Shown here piece by piece: positions 11,742 through 24,801 of a DNA stretch of 64,000 bases. Within the stretch, counting starts at the first letter, position 1. Each line of letters starts with the position of its first letter. This stretch comes from Sparassis latifolia (lineage: Eukaryota; Basidiomycota; Agaricomycetes; Polyporales; Sparassidaceae). The stretch lies in the NCBI GenBank assembly GCA_018466975.1, contig CM031561.1:4092001-4156000 (forward strand). Reading direction: 5' to 3'. The notes under the pieces were generated by a model that was not told the origin of the DNA, made no database searches, and saw nothing but the letters and a program-made list of their open reading frames with translations. The position numbers and the translations under genes are program-made.

Positions 11742-14700
11742 TCATGACTTCGTCTCCACGTCGTACGGACCTGGTGTGGGGGACACGGGAGTCATGGCGC
11801 CCTTCGGACCGAGAGGCCAAATGAAACTGCCGGAGAGGTTCGGCGTGGAAGGAGCAGGGGTGAGTGGCCGGGACACAGCCGGAGTGTTGAGCTGTGAGCG
11901 GTTGTGTGCGAGGTGGGCACGCACGAGGTGGCCAGCGGCGAGTGCACTGATGAGGGACAGCTCACCAGCCATCACCGCTGCTGCGATGATGCGAGCGAGC
12001 TGCTGGGCGTTCTGACCTGGGTTTGTTGGGTGTGCGCCCTTCACGCCGAGCATCTCGAGGATGGCTTGCTGAGGAGCAAGGACAGTGCCGCCACCAATAG
12101 TACCAACCTCGATGCAAGGCATAGTAACCGTCATGAGCAGGTCCTCGCCGCTGTTTGTCCTGAAAGCCAATGAGCAACTCGGTTATAACAAAGTCACAAA
12201 TGAACTATCAACTCACGGCTCCATGAGAGTCATGCAGTTCGAGCTCTCAACATTCTGCGCGGGATCCTGACCGGTTGCCAGGAAGATCGCGGTCAATATA
12301 TTCGCCGCGTGCGCATTGAAGCCGCCAACGGAGCCAGCCATCGCACTACCGACCAAGTTCTTCTTCGTGTTCAAGTTGCACAGCGCCTCGACTGTCGTCT
12401 TCAACACCGACTTCACGATCTTGCCCGGAATGACAGCCTCAGCAACGATACTCTTGCCACGACCTTCGATCCAGTTAATCGCAGCGGGCTTCTTGTCCGT
12501 GCAGTAGTTGCCGGACAATGCTAGCACGACCATGGACGGGAACTCCTTCGCCATCGTCTCGAGTGCTTGTTCTGTCGCCTTCGAGATCATATTCATGCCC
12601 ATCGCGTCGCCGGTGCGCGTTGCGAAGCGCACGAACAACGTCCGGCCAGCCATAGCGCATTTGATGTTCTGCAGCTTGGCGAAGCGTGATGTGGACTCGA
12701 AGGACTCCTTGAGGAGCGCATAACCCTCGGGGGACTCGATCCATGCGCGGGCCTCCGCTGCGACGGTGATGGACGGGAAGTCGATGGCGGGGCCGCGGGT
12801 CATACCGTCATATGTCAGAACAGTTGTTACGCCGCCGCCGGAGTTCAGTGCCTTGCAGCCACGGGATGTGGAAGCGACTAATGTGCCCTCCGCAGTGGCC
12901 ATGGGGATAGGGAAGAACTCCCCGTCGACCTTAAGAGGTCCCGCGATACCGATAGGAAGAGGCATGTACCCGATGACGTTCTCACAGCAAGCACCCAGGA
13001 CGCGTGAATAGTCATAGTTGGTCATCGGAAGGTCGGAATACTCGAGTGTCTTTGTCCTGGACGCACGAGCTATACAGCCCAGGCTGTCAGTAATGTCTCC
13101 GCAACCGAATCACTACAAATTGAAAACTCACAAATCAGTGCACGGCGGATCAAGACAGCTCTCTCCAAGTCGCCGAGCATCTTTTCAAGCGCGTACGGTG
13201 CGATCTTTCCGTTCTGCGCGAGCAAGATTATCTCTTCGTCGTGGAGCATGGACAACGACACAGAAACCGGTCTGGGACCACTCTCAAAGATATCTATGCA
13301 CTGCTCGAGCGAACGCAGGTTGTCCATACGCGACTCTTTCCTCGAGAGACCACCTTCCGGGACGGAAAGCGGCGACAACGGCTCCTCAGGTGGGGTGAGC
13401 GGCGCACGAAGAATCCGCTCCTGGAGCTTCTGGTCAAGAGTCTCCAGATTGATAGGAGAACTCAAGATGGCTGAAGACTCCCTGGCAGGTAAGAGCGCGT
13501 TGGTGATGGACGCGGTCGACGGGACAGCAGAAGCTACGACAACAGGCGCAGCGGGTGGGCACACCGGCGCCTTCTCCAACTGAGGATCGCACCGCGCCCT
13601 CGAGCGGAAACGTACGCCGCGGCTGCGCATTGCCCTCACAGCAGCAAGACCTGAGCCGGCGGCGATGCCCTTGAGGAGGAACGCGTTGAGTCCGACACTG
13701 ATGAAGAGGAAGACCACGGAGAGCTTGGACATCACGGGGTCACCCGCGAGACGGGACCAGCTGGACATGAAGTCCTCGATCGCTTCACTGCTAGACATTG
13801 GGGACGACGACGGAGACGCCGGAATGACTCGGACGTAAACGGGCGGGGCGACCTTGACGAGAAGCTCGGAATCGACGGACTCGTTGTTCTGCACAACTTC
13901 TTGCTCCGATGCAGCCAGACTCGCCAGGACACTGGCGATGGCAGGGCTCGTGATGTCGACAAGCGGGGCAAGCGGTACAACATCTGTAGATGTCCGGAGG
14001 GATTGCCTGTTCTGGCGGGCATGAGCGCCTGCAGGAGCAAGGGTGGTGCAGAAGTTGAGAATGTGCAGTGTCAAGAAAGAGGCAATCTGAAGAAGTACAC
14101 AAGATTCAGAAAGTCTCTGCGGATCGTCATAGCCACAGAGACTCACCAGAAGCAGCTTCAGTCGTGCTACAGGATTTTCCACTTTCACGGACACCTTGCT
14201 GGCCTGCACGTCCTTCAGGACAGAACCCTTGACACCCAGAACAGCAGCCGAGACACGCTCTTTAAGACTCTTCTGCGTCGGGACTTCGGCTTTCGATACA
14301 GTATGGGTCAGCGCGGGACGCATAGCACTGCCGTCGGTAGGCGCAGAAATAGAGGTGGAACGGGAGCGGCACATCGCACGAACCATCTTGATACGACGAA
14401 CCTGTTGAATTAGAACATATACAGGTCATTAGGTTACGACGTCAAGGACAATTAGAGTGGGCAAAAAGAGGATCCGTGGAAGACAATTCGAATAGGAGGG
14501 TGCTTAGTCACGTGTGACCGCTCAAAACGCGTGGAAGTGGCAGGTCGTGACGTGACAGGACGCGAATCTAGATCTCGACGCGACGCAGAGGGCAGACTCA
14601 CCTCGACCATGACGGTCAGCGCCCCAGCGTAGAACGTAGAGAGCATGAGACAGTCCATCACCAGTGCCACGATTGCGACAGAGCAAAACTCTTTCAGACC

Positions 14701-15928
14701 CCCAACGCCGCTGTTCACGCCGACAAGTAGCATGACAATCTCCAGGGCGTAGTCTCGCAGGTTGACGTTTCCGGTCATGTCGAGAGCTTCGAGGACGACA
14801 TCGCCAGCAGGCTTCATGTGACCGTCGTCTTGGGTATGGAAAGTGTGTGGGTGTGCCATCACGGCGCGAGCAAAGCGCAGCTGCTTGTCAAAGCCGACAG
14901 TGCCGACCAGGAATGGAAGCGCCTCGGTGAGAGACACCGGGTCCAACGGGATATTGAGATATCGGCAGACCGGGAGCGTCATGAGGCCGGCCATGAAAGA
15001 CGAGGAGAATGTAGCGTTGGAGAGCCAGAAGTTAGAACCAAGAGCCCGCGAGGAGAAGAAGAGACGCAGGAAGGTAGCATGCATCAAGATATAGCCCATG
15101 AGCACCACAAAAATATCCAAAGAATCTGCTTTCTGGATACACGTCGTCAGTGAATATTCCAATTCACGGAGACAAAATATGAGCGCTTGCCTTCGCCAAC
15201 TCCCAGAAGCGTAGAACGAGGGCGCGCAAGGCATATGCGACCCACTTGCCGCTCTTCATCTCGCGAATAGTCTCCTCACGCTTCACGCTCTCAACAACAT
15301 ACTTAGCACCATCCACAATAATGGCGTTTTCATGTTGGAGAGCTGCCACCCAGTCCTCTCTTGACTCAGGTAGAAATGCGAGGGTCAACATAGACGAGGA
15401 ATCAGAAGTCGATGTGAAGCAGGGTACGGCGGACATGTTAGACGATGGACGGTAACATAACGACGGATACGTCTGGCCGGACGCTGATGGGAATTCCGTA
15501 GCCAGGTGCTTGCCAATGTCAGAAAGCACTGAGCGGTCGAGTGTCGCGTCAGGAGAACCCTGTTATCAGATATGTTAATTACATGTACCTGATGAGCACC
15601 TCAACGGAGGGTAGAAGGATTCTACGCGTACCTTCTTGTCGCTCAATGAAAACACTAATGGCTGCAGTTCCACGGTCTTGACGCCATCCTGAGGGTGTTT
15701 CCACGCGCCATACCAGTCTCGTTGAGAAACACCCAACCACTCGTTATCACTAAGGCGTGCATGCGCAGGCCGGAGGGTCGCAGGGTACGCCGGAGCCAAA
15801 AACCTGGAATGCTTGACGCCGTCCAGCGTGTTGAAATACGCAAGTATAGCCAGCACGAAGATGAAGACTATAGACTCCATCGGGAAGTTGACATTATGAG
15901 TCGCGAGCGGACGGAGTAGGGCGCGCAT
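11742..15928 (-). CDS. HMG1: 3-hydroxy-3-methylglutaryl-CoA reductase
   Basis: Seven exons on the minus strand give about 1,225 aa: 15928-15632, 15559-15191, 15132-14602, 14401-14147, 14086-13132, 13069-12217 and 12159-11742. The enzyme reduces HMG-CoA to mevalonate with two NADPH, the committed step toward ergosterol and isoprenoids, in the ER membrane. The N-terminal third is membrane-spanning and holds a sterol-sensing domain ([18 protein letters not shown] onward). A Ser/Pro-rich linker follows. The catalytic domain shows [17 protein letters not shown], the cofactor motif [16 protein letters not shown], and [12 protein letters not shown] with the catalytic His near the end; the Ser after it is the position phosphorylated by AMPK in animals. 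The intron after exon 2 (15190-15133) starts with GC instead of GT (AAG|GCAAGC). All other introns are GT-AG and phases close exactly, so the gene looks intact. Confidence 0.95.
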
Positions 15929-16008
15929 TTTAGAGATAGAGCACTGGCGGCTGGGATAATAGGTCTATGTGATAGTAGGGTCCAATGACGGCCTTCGGAG
16001 CAGCAAGG

Positions 16009-16016
16009 TTATATAG
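16009..16016 (-). promoter_or_regulatory. TATA box of the HMG-CoA reductase gene
   Basis: CTATATAA on the minus strand, about 80 bp upstream of the start codon, in the usual position for a fungal core promoter. No sterol-response site was identified with confidence. Confidence 0.5.
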
Positions 16017-19000
16017 CGGACGTCTGTGAACCTTCGTGAGCATTACAGGCAGGTGGTACGAGGAGGATGTTAATGTTACTGAGACGCTGAAGAAATACCT
16101 GTGAGACCACCTGTCAGTAGAGTACTATGGTATGAGTCTATAGGCACAAATAGATAGAAAATAGCCCAGTATCGAGCGGACCGACGATGGCTGAGACAGA
16201 ACCGGGTCGCCGTTGTCGTCGACAGCAACGGAGAGATATCCAAGCTCAACGGTAAGGCCAGTAGGGCAGGGATAAAAACCGTTAGCTTACGGGAGGTCGA
16301 ACCACTCCAGAATTTTATGGCGGGCTGCTATTTAGCCACCATCCCAGTTCCCTTTTCTGGCGGTGTCACCCTTACGTAAGCATGCTTCGCGCTATCTCTC
16401 CTCGGACAACAGGCACCGGCGTCGTACGACGCATACTACGCGTGTTGTCCTCTTCCCTCCATCGTCGAGTCGCTCTTACGGCGCAGGTCGACTTTATGGT
16501 TAGCGTAAAGTCTTGTCGCAGCATCCTGCCGGAGACGGACACACGGGCTATTGTTTCCTGTTCATTTCACACTAGCCCCCTCATCCTGTATATGTCAGTT
16601 CGTGCCTTCACAAAGCGCAGGATCTGTCGCATCTCAAACCTTGCCAGAATGAATAGTGCCTCTGAGAACAACGGGTAGGGTCCATGGGTTCCAACTGGCC
16701 ATGGAAGCCCAAGTCCATGGGTCAGTCTGCGTTGCTAGCGCTCCGCGTCGCCGCTGCGGTTTTAACTCGCAGCGCAGCTCTTTGCCAAGGCATGGCGCTA
16801 TCGCCTTCGTATTCGTTGACAGGTAGAATTATTCCTACGCCCTCACCGGGACGCTGTGTGGCTATATTTCATAACGAATTTCTGACGAATGACGCCACTG
16901 ATTGGCATTTAGCTCGAATGCTGGTAGCCTGGTACGGTCAGTGCGCCAAAGACGATTATATCCATGGACCTGAGTCAATGATCATTGGTAATAACACGGT
17001 TATAACGACTCCCCCACAATACTCTATTGAAAACAGCTCAGAGAAGAAGGATGCGTCCGCGAGGCATCTCTGGATCATGCAGTCGCAGACTTGTTCCTGA
17101 TCAACTCGCTCGCTGTGGGACTCCCGTATCGATACTCCCGCCTGACATCACTCTGCCGATGCAGATTGATACTCTCCCGCGCAATGCTATTGAGGGCTCA
17201 ATCTGGCGCTCCTTGGCTTCTAACGTTGGGCCAACGGCTCGCACGGCCATGGAAGTGTGGGTGCACTCGTCGCCATTGGTACCTCTTCGAGGCGCCAATT
17301 TCACTGGTTATCGCGTTTTCTGATGAACACGATCACACCACAAATTCGAGCACTTGTAACCAAATGTTTTGCCCTCGACGCGTGTCTGTATCTATGTGTC
17401 CTGGATGCAACGTACCGCATACGTGTGTGAGACATGTTCGCCTTCATTGCGACGAGGCGTCGCTCACCTCGTCAACAGCCTCATTTCCTAGTGGTTGGGA
17501 CAGTTAACGTTGTCTCCGAACCTCTCGAGCTCATTACGGTGGTTCGACCGTCGATGTCGGCAACTACGCTGTGCATCAACTACTTAGTTCAGGCTAGGCA
17601 CTAGTGGCCGAGTCGGTGGACGTAAATTGGAGCCTGCAGGGGTCCTCGTTCCCTGTCTGCTAAAAGATAAGTACCCATTGGACCCACAAAGAACGGCTCG
17701 ATATATTCGGGCAGGCGGGGTTCGGGCCTCTTTCGGACCCTGTTTTGCTCATCTAGCTTGCCTCGCGCACTTACCTAGAGTTACCTCTGGCGACTAGCAT
17801 AGCACGTGTACACCATGACCCCGTCTTGCTTTAGCTTCTCGAGCTCCAAGACTCTTCGAGGACTTGGATGCGCCGTAATTGACATCTGATCTAAATCCTG
17901 AACGTGCATTGTTTGGCTCAGTGGGTGTCGCTGATTCGCGGCTTATCGTTCAAAGAACATCACTTCGAATTCTGTTGTGCGATCGCACTAGTCCGCAGCT
18001 GACCGTCCGGGCAACCACGGAAATGTGGTGCTTTCTCTCCTCGAGGTGAAGCTGACGATCCCCATCCTAGTTGTCACACTGTGCCTACGCATCCTCTTTG
18101 ACGAGAGGCCCGGGTCTCGTCACCAGTAACTCTTCAGAAGTAAATTGAAGTGCTCACCAAACCATGAAAGATCGAACGCGTTTTTGTCTCAGAAGGGACG
18201 TGGCTACGGACGTTACTTGTCTCCTCAAATCCCAGACCTTCATGACACTGTCGACACAGAATATAGTTTGTGGGTGCCTGGGAATTCGCAGCATCGCACC
18301 AGAGCCGCTTCGGTCGAGCCGTAGGCCAGAAGTCGCCATATCTTGCCTTAATAATTCCCTATCACGTTGCTGCGTCTGCCGGCCGTCCAAGAGTAGCGGA
18401 CGATTGAAGGCATGCATTGGTCGCGGTCAGATCGTCAAAGCAACGGACTATTAGGCTAGTTCACCGGCAAGTTCTCCATTTCAACTGCCACGGTGCACCG
18501 ACAATCTGTCGAGGACGTTACTCACGACACGTCAGGTGGTTACATTGGGCTCATTCACGAGTATCTCACCACTCTGAGCAACGATCAAACTCGTGTGCAT
18601 GTCTTTATCGACACAAAAAAAGACATATTTGCTTCCGTCTGCTGTGGTGCGTTTCCGAGCCAATGAAAGATGGTAACCTGTCTATTGTTTTGGCCTCCCA
18701 GAATCTAGTGGAGAGCTGCTGACAGAAATATAACCACTTTGACAATAAGCGGAGGCAGGCGACCCTATTGTCTGCCTCTGGGTTGAGTGCAATGTTTCCA
18801 CATCCTTTGCGCGGGCTCCCGAGCGAGTAGGGTGTCATCAGAGATGTTCCGACTTCGACATACTGTGTCCGAAAGGGTTGTAACATACGACTGACTGACG
18901 ACAATGGACATTGAAATCGCGCGTCATGCCAGGAGTCCAGGATATTGCGTTGCGTTCTCAACCGAGACGCGACATGATCCCGTGATTCATTGCTGAAGGC

Positions 19001-19371
19001 AGCGCTAATTGTCAGAGTAGGATTCTTCGAAGCGGCACTGACCCTCAAGGATTTATCGTGGTTATCAAAGCTCTTTGTGGTTGCGGTCATGCCAGGAACA
19101 ATTTGCACCAGCCTAGCTACCACGTCACTTGGATGTGAGCTCGCGGGTGAGATGGGGTGAGAAGACCCACCAATTTGAGGCATTTATCCCGTACACTGTT
19201 CGATCTTATCGAGCAGATGCGTGGACCCATCATCAGGTGATTTCTCATGAAATAGTCAGCCTGTGGAGAGTACGCCTGCGCACCGGAGTGCGGATGCAGA
19301 GTCCGAACACTCTGGCCAGGGACGGCGCAAACGTTGAGGTGGAGAATGGCATGCGTTTTTACTCAACATCC
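16017..19371. other. Gene-poor region, no recognised gene
   Basis: Open frames here (the longest about 190 codons, minus strand 19183-18605) have no recognisable domain and are not supported by splice signals or a conserved motif. The base composition is mixed and not strongly AT-shifted. I see no transposon ends. It may be decayed repeat DNA or contain a noncoding transcript. Confidence 0.4.
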
Positions 19372-19958
19372 TCCACGCTAACCTTCTCGAGCTTCCCACA
19401 ACGAGCGACGATCTCGTGAATCTAGTCGTGTATGAAGGGGAGTAAGAAACCGCCTTGCAGTGAATGGCTATGAGAGTCACCGCACGGAGATCAGACTCGC
19501 AGCACCTCCGCCCCATGGAAGCTTCGGAGTGCAGGTGGCCCTCTGCAGTCGTGTGTTGAATAGTTCCAAGCCTTCCGTCCGCGCGTAATGAGCGTATGAA
19601 GCTCCAGCTTCCTTCCCCGACCCAGTAAGGCTTCACCCGCATTGATTCGAAGCCTTCATCCATCTGCAACTCCCATACCACGACCAACTAGCCGTAACAC
19701 CAAGCACGCGCTGCGGCTCCTCGGAGTCTGCACCGCTCAGAATGCTCGCAATTTACCGATATAGCCCGTAAATGAAGGCGTGCGACGGTCGCATGCGCAA
19801 CGCCGCGCATATCACGCTGCAGCGGCGGGCCGCAAAGGAGATCATGCTGTAATGTCTAACGCGGATAGCAAAGTCGTCACCGAAGATCTCGGAGTGGTAC
19901 AAGGTTTCGGAAGCTTTGAAGCTCGGAGGTAGCGGGATTAGTGTCGGAGTGGTAGCTC
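19372..19958. repeat. Diverged duplicate block, copy 1
   Basis: Bases 19372-19612 match 23520-23754 and bases 19628-19958 match 24802-25129, in the same orientation. Shared words include CAAGCCTTCCGTCC / CAAGCCTCCCGTCC, GCGTATGAAGCTCCAGCTT and GCGCATATCACGCTGCAGCG. In copy 2 the halves are separated by about 1 kb. The minus-strand translation of the second half keeps GDDFAIR and RRCSVICAA in both copies, which hints at a decayed coding sequence; I do not recognise the family. Confidence 0.65.
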
Positions 19959-19961
19959 CTT

Positions 19962-20315
19962 CACAGGAAGCATTACCACTTTTATCCATTGGAAATAACC
20001 TGGCAAAAAGCATGGAAATCAATAATATATTTTCAGAGGAAAAACCTGGAGAAAAAAGTGAACAAAACATTCTCACGGTTTTTCCCTTGGAAATAAGTTG
20101 CCTACCATATCAGGCAACTGGACATGCCAGGACATGCCAAAACCCGGACAAAATTACCATATTTGGCGACGAACTTATTTCCAGTGGGAAAACTGCGGAA
20201 ATGCTTTGTTCTTTTACACATTTTTTCCTCATGTTTTTCCCGCAGTATAACTTTATTGATTTCCACACTTTTTCCAAGTTATTTCCTTGGGAAAAAAGGG
20301 GTTATGCGTCCTGTG
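19962..20315. mobile_element. 354-bp foldback MITE, CACTA-like ends
   Basis: The ends are inverted: CACAGGAAGCATTACC at the left and the complement of CACAGGACGCATAACC at the right. The arms (about 19962-20099 and 20168-20315) are complementary over roughly 125 bp with scattered mismatches, and a loop of about 70 bp joins them. CTT flanks both sides (19959-19961 and 20316-20318), giving a 3-bp target duplication. CACAG-type ends plus a 3-bp duplication suggest a non-autonomous CACTA (EnSpm/CMC) element. No coding capacity. Confidence 0.7.
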
Positions 20316-20318
20316 CTT

Positions 20319-21359
20319 GCGAGTGCCGGCACAGTGCACCCGCCCCACCGGATATGGGTTTATTTGCCTTGGCCAAACAAGCCAGAGTCTCTGGCGAGAA
20401 ATCCGAGTTTCACGCAACGAAAAATAATGGGCGGACCAGCGGTGTGCAGTCCACCATGGCAATGTACATGTCACGCTTCTTGACTGAGAACTTGAATGAG
20501 AAATGTGTGTGCTTGCACGAGTGACATAACATCCGGGTGCGTGTGATAAAGCAGACATGTACAGATAGACGGCTTGTGAAGCAAACTTTGAGCGGAACTT
20601 CTCAGGACGTACTACATCATACAACACGAGACGGACCTACGGATCGATAACAGAACAACAGGAACATATACTCGCGATTCCAAAGTCGACCTGGTGCGCC
20701 CTCTGATTAAGACTCAAGTGACTGTCTGTAATACAACATGATCTATAACGTCCCTGGCCGCGGCGTAGATGGAATCAAGGACATTTGGGAGCCGCCCGGC
20801 TCCGCTTGTTCTGTCGCTTCAACAAGCCACGTATTCGTAGTCACAGGCCTATTTGCGGCTCGTCCTTCTGCCACGACGTCCGGTCGATGGGCGGATGCTG
20901 CAGGCACACGTGCAGAACCACCGACTTCGTGTGCGTCAGGAGGTGCTGCACACCAGTCTTTTCTCCGAGAGTGGTTGAGAAGTTCACGGGTCACTTTTTC
21001 CCCTTTGGCTTTCGTATCGGGACCTACAGGTGAGTCTGGCTCTCAGAAGGTCCAGCTTGGGCTTCTTGCGAAACCCTTTCCGAATTGGCGGTGCCCTGAA
21101 TATCCCTGTCAGTGTCTTACATCACGGACATCGTGTGGATTTGCACACCTCTACAGATTGCAAATTTGTGGCTGACGTTTTCCTTCGCCTTGGAGGCTGC
21201 TTAGCCACATTCACGTCCACATCCGCAGGCGCCTTCCTCTTCTTCAAGGCTTTCAGCGATCTAGGTTTCAGTTGAGAATTATCTGTAGCATCGTGCGTAC
21301 CGCTACCAGTATAAATATATCAGTCGAAGAATGGTGGCATCAGCAATGGAATGCAAGCA
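20319..21359. other. No recognised gene; possible tail of the Crinkler-like relic
   Basis: No complete gene recognised. On the minus strand about 21275-21180 reads a Lys/Arg-rich stretch (RSLKALKKRKAPADVD) that could be a detached C-terminus of the neighbouring Crinkler-like pseudogene. Confidence 0.35.
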
Positions 21360-22580
21360 TCAAGAGTAAAAGTAAACATACCCAATCAGAAACATGTCTT
21401 CAGGAGTCAATCCCATCACATATTGGTCCACTTTTCCCTCCCACTTTTCTCGGGACAAGGTCGGCTCGAATAGTTGGTGTTCAAAGCCGGCTCCAACTTC
21501 TTCAGGAACAAAAAAATTAACATCAACCTGCTGCCCCGCCATGAGATAGGAAGGATGTCAATGCTTTCGAGTCGCTTGACTTTGACTAGGTGGCCCCGAG
21601 TGGTAGTGAACTGGAACAGGACTAGTATCCCATCAATGAACGCAAAAGAATCGATGCCCGGAAAGGTTCCCCGCAGCGGTAGTACGTGCGCTGCTGCAGA
21701 TTACCAGAGATCTGGGTGATATTCTCGAGGGTCACATGGGAATTCATCGTGAGGTCCCTTAGTTTGCTGGTGGAACGACCACGACCGTACGGGAGAGTTC
21801 TAAGGGAGCGACTGCGCGATGCAGTACCGCCGAGGAGGTAATGGGCCATATCTTCGAAGATGGTCCCCACCGGCCCTCTTGAGATATTATCCGACAAGAG
21901 GTATCGGTAGCTTTGGAGCACGGTTGATGCCAACAGATGCTGTGCCTTCCTGTGAACCAAATTCATGATGTATGGAGTGGCGATCGTTCCGGTGAGGAAT
22001 TCTCTGTTGATAACCCCATCTACAGTTACAGGCCCCACGACCACCAATACATTGCTGATGGAGTCATCTTAATCACTGTCTTATCGTAGGAAGAGAAAGT
22101 TGGGATTTTTGACACTTTCCCAATGCATTACGAATTCAAATTGACGGTAGGCGTCCCAAAGATTCTCGATAGAGCATGATGTGAAGATCTGCAGTGGCCT
22201 AAAATAGAATCTGGTCAGATTCTTGTGACAGCTGCATATATAACCTTCAGATGTACACTGCAACACATATATCAGTCCAGGACCAGGGTTTCATGACATA
22301 CTTTGCTAGCAATATTTTGTTTGACTCATTCCCTGTGTCTGGAAGGTTTCAGTGATGTGGAAAAGACAACCTTCCATAGCCCGAAGTCAGAGCTGTTCCA
22401 CGTTAGCAGCCCGTGAATGGTATTCGAGTCCAACAGAATCCATCCTCCATCCCTCGTACTGAAATTCCCTCCGGCAACATCTCCTTTGTGTATCTCGAAG
22501 ATCGCACGACGTAATGCTCCGGCATTCAAGTCGGCTACTGTGATTTTGTAGGAGCCGGACTCTCGAAACACATAGCATGC
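21360..22580 (-). pseudogene. Crinkler/RHS-like effector family protein, decayed
   Basis: Minus-strand fragments appear in the family order. These are ALRRAIFEIHKGDVAGGNF and GGWILLDSNT near 22550-22400, SIENLWDAYRQFEF near 22170, GPVGTIFEDMAHYLLGG near 21880, RTYYRCGE near 21690, then FPGIDSF with VLFQFTTTRGH in another frame near 21640, and finally VDVNFFVPEEV and KVDQYVMGLTPEDMF in a third frame near 21500. Basidiomycete proteins of this layout are annotated as Crinkler or retrotransposon-hot-spot-like; their role is unclear, and some relatives are secreted or nuclear effectors. Frame changes at about 21670 (GGGGAACC) and 21545, with no intron that would explain them, indicate a pseudogene. 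The N-terminal exon boundaries are uncertain. Confidence 0.6.
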
Positions 22581-23519
22581 ATCAGGAGTGACTGCGTAGA
22601 TTGTCGGTAGACATGACCAGCCGTGTGATCAGAGCGTACACCAGGAACAGAGGCTTAATTGGAACGATAAGTACCCAGCGCAGAGAGGATTCACTGCATC
22701 GAAATTCCGGACGAACGTTTGTAACAGGTGACATGGCTTTGGCTAAAGCTTGAGTTGAACAACGGGTATAGCGTGCATCCGACGGAACGGGTTCGTTTCG
22801 ATGATCACTATACGCGCGAATCGGCTGGGCGGGCAGAGGGGTGTCTTGGTACACGAACGCACAAGAGGGTGGGTGGCAGCGAAGGCAGGCTGGTAGACTT
22901 CAGTATTAATATTACCACAAAACAACAACAATAAATTGTTTTTACTCAGCGCCCTGTCAACGGAGCAGTTCAACAGCGGTCACAGGACTACTCAGGCTGG
23001 CGCGATAGCGCGAGTTGTCGACAAACAGGGGTGAGAGCTAAGTCTAAGCCTTCGCGCTCCACTAGAGAGGGAACGACATGCAGTTGGGGTACATGTCAAC
23101 TGCAGACAAGCAGCTGCAGCTGATTGGGAGCGGGCTAAGAACTGAGAAAATCTTTGGTCGTGCAACGGCCGGCCTCCGCCAGGGAAAGCCTTGGTATGAC
23201 CAAGTTTCCTGGTTACGAGACTCCTCGTAAGTACTATCATTGACACGGATATGCCAAATGAGTGCCATATTCTTTTATACGGTTCTATTCTCTTACCCGA
23301 TTGCTTCAAAATGTAGAGGTCTCTGTGCCTACTCTTGATGCTGCAAAGTTTTGGAAGGTCGGTGTGGCCTGCTTGCATCACAGAAAATGTGCGATCGCAG
23401 GACTTGACTGGTACCACACAGCGGCATGTCTCTACGCCGAGTGCGCATACACAGTCCGGATACTTTGACCACGGACCGCGCAAAAGGTTGAAGCCAAGGT
23501 TGGTATGTGTTATCTATCA
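22581..23519. other. No recognised gene
   Basis: Short frames only. A CA-rich AT stretch (ACAACAACAATAAATTG) lies at about 22920-22940. No domain or repeat ends seen. Confidence 0.35.
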
Positions 23520-23754
23520 TCCACACCAGCCTTCTCGAACTTCTCATAATGAGCGACGATCTGGTAGTTTGGTGAACCAAGTCGGGGACGCAGAGGAGTA
23601 AGAACCCAGGGGAGTCACCGCACGGCCATCGGACTCGGAGCACCTCCTCCGCCCCATGCAAGCTTCGGAGCGCGGATGTCCCTCTGTAGCCATGTGTTGA
23701 ATGGTTCCAAGCCTCCCGTCCTGCGCATCATGGGCGTATGAAGCTCCAGCTTTG
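23520..23754. repeat. Diverged duplicate block, copy 2, first half
   Basis: Matches 19372-19612 in the same orientation, with many point differences and small gaps. It shares GAGCGACGATCT and GAAGCTCCAGCTT. Confidence 0.65.
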
Positions 23755-24801
23755 CCGACCTCATTCTCGAGCTACTTCCTAGTTTGCGTGAGAATCGCCA
23801 GCTTCATTTCGTGTCTACGTTGCGCCGTCCTCGCGACGGATCACGTCACGGACACTCAGCGCAGGGGTCCGGCGAGAACATCTGTATTTCTGAGTCGTCA
23901 GAGCTATGCAGAGCGCTTTATGGACGGATGGACGGCTGTCAACTACCACCGCACATGATGCGGCCTGCAGACATCCTGGCTTGCAGACAATGATGCGGAG
24001 ATATGTACACTCACTTGCCAGGCTGGTATTATCGCCGGCTGTAGTGGATAAACTTCCCAAAACAGTGCGCAGACGCATGAAGTGTATCCAGCCTGCGGTG
24101 CGTGTCGTTCATCTTGTGCAAGATCGAATACGCACGAAGCAACGGGATTCGTCCTGAGGGAAGTATGGACATCGTTCTGTGGGTTGCTGGTTTCCGGCAG
24201 GATGATGGAAGCGTACGTGTGGCAGTCAGCGTTGTCTCGGCTTTGCAATGAGCCCATGTCCTTGATGCCATGGTTCTGAAGGATGTCAGGCACTCGTCTC
24301 CGGCAAAGCATGTCTGGAGTAGCACCTCCACGTAAACGCACGCTGCCGCTCAGAACCTGCAGGCCGAGCGCTTCTTCCACGAAACACGATAGCTATTCTT
24401 GCTAGCCTGCCCCGCCATAGGTGCAATAGCGTCGTGAATCGTGCAGCCTCATATTATCCCCGGCGGAGGATGCTGATCTTCCACCAGCTGACCTGCCAAA
24501 CACCTGACGAAGCACACCACACCAAACCTCTGACTAGATTCCAATCAGCCACTACGCAAGTGTAGGTCACTCACTGAAGAGGCTGCCCCTCATTATGATC
24601 ATCCCGTCGTGTCGGTAGCAACTTTCCAGTCTAGGCAACACACTTCTTCGCAGGAGCTTGGATTTTGAACTCGTCCCAACGTTCTCCGATCGAAGCACGG
24701 TTCGAAGCATCCGGCTTCCGCTCAGGCAGAGCGTTACCGAGTCCCCGACGGTACCTCCCTAGAATTTGCATCCTTGGCGGTCGATGGCCCCCTCTCAGCG
24801 A
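23755..24801. other. Insert between the two halves of repeat copy 2
   Basis: About 1 kb absent from copy 1. No transposon ends, no recognised protein. It is either an insertion in copy 2 or a deletion in copy 1. Confidence 0.4.

Noticed and set aside
13791..14413. Several overlapping frames opposite HMG-CoA reductase exons
   Set aside because: They are antisense shadows of a well-supported, GC-rich coding exon.
18605..19183. 192-codon open frame on the minus strand
   Set aside because: No recognisable domain, no promoter or splice support, in a region with many equal-sized chance frames.
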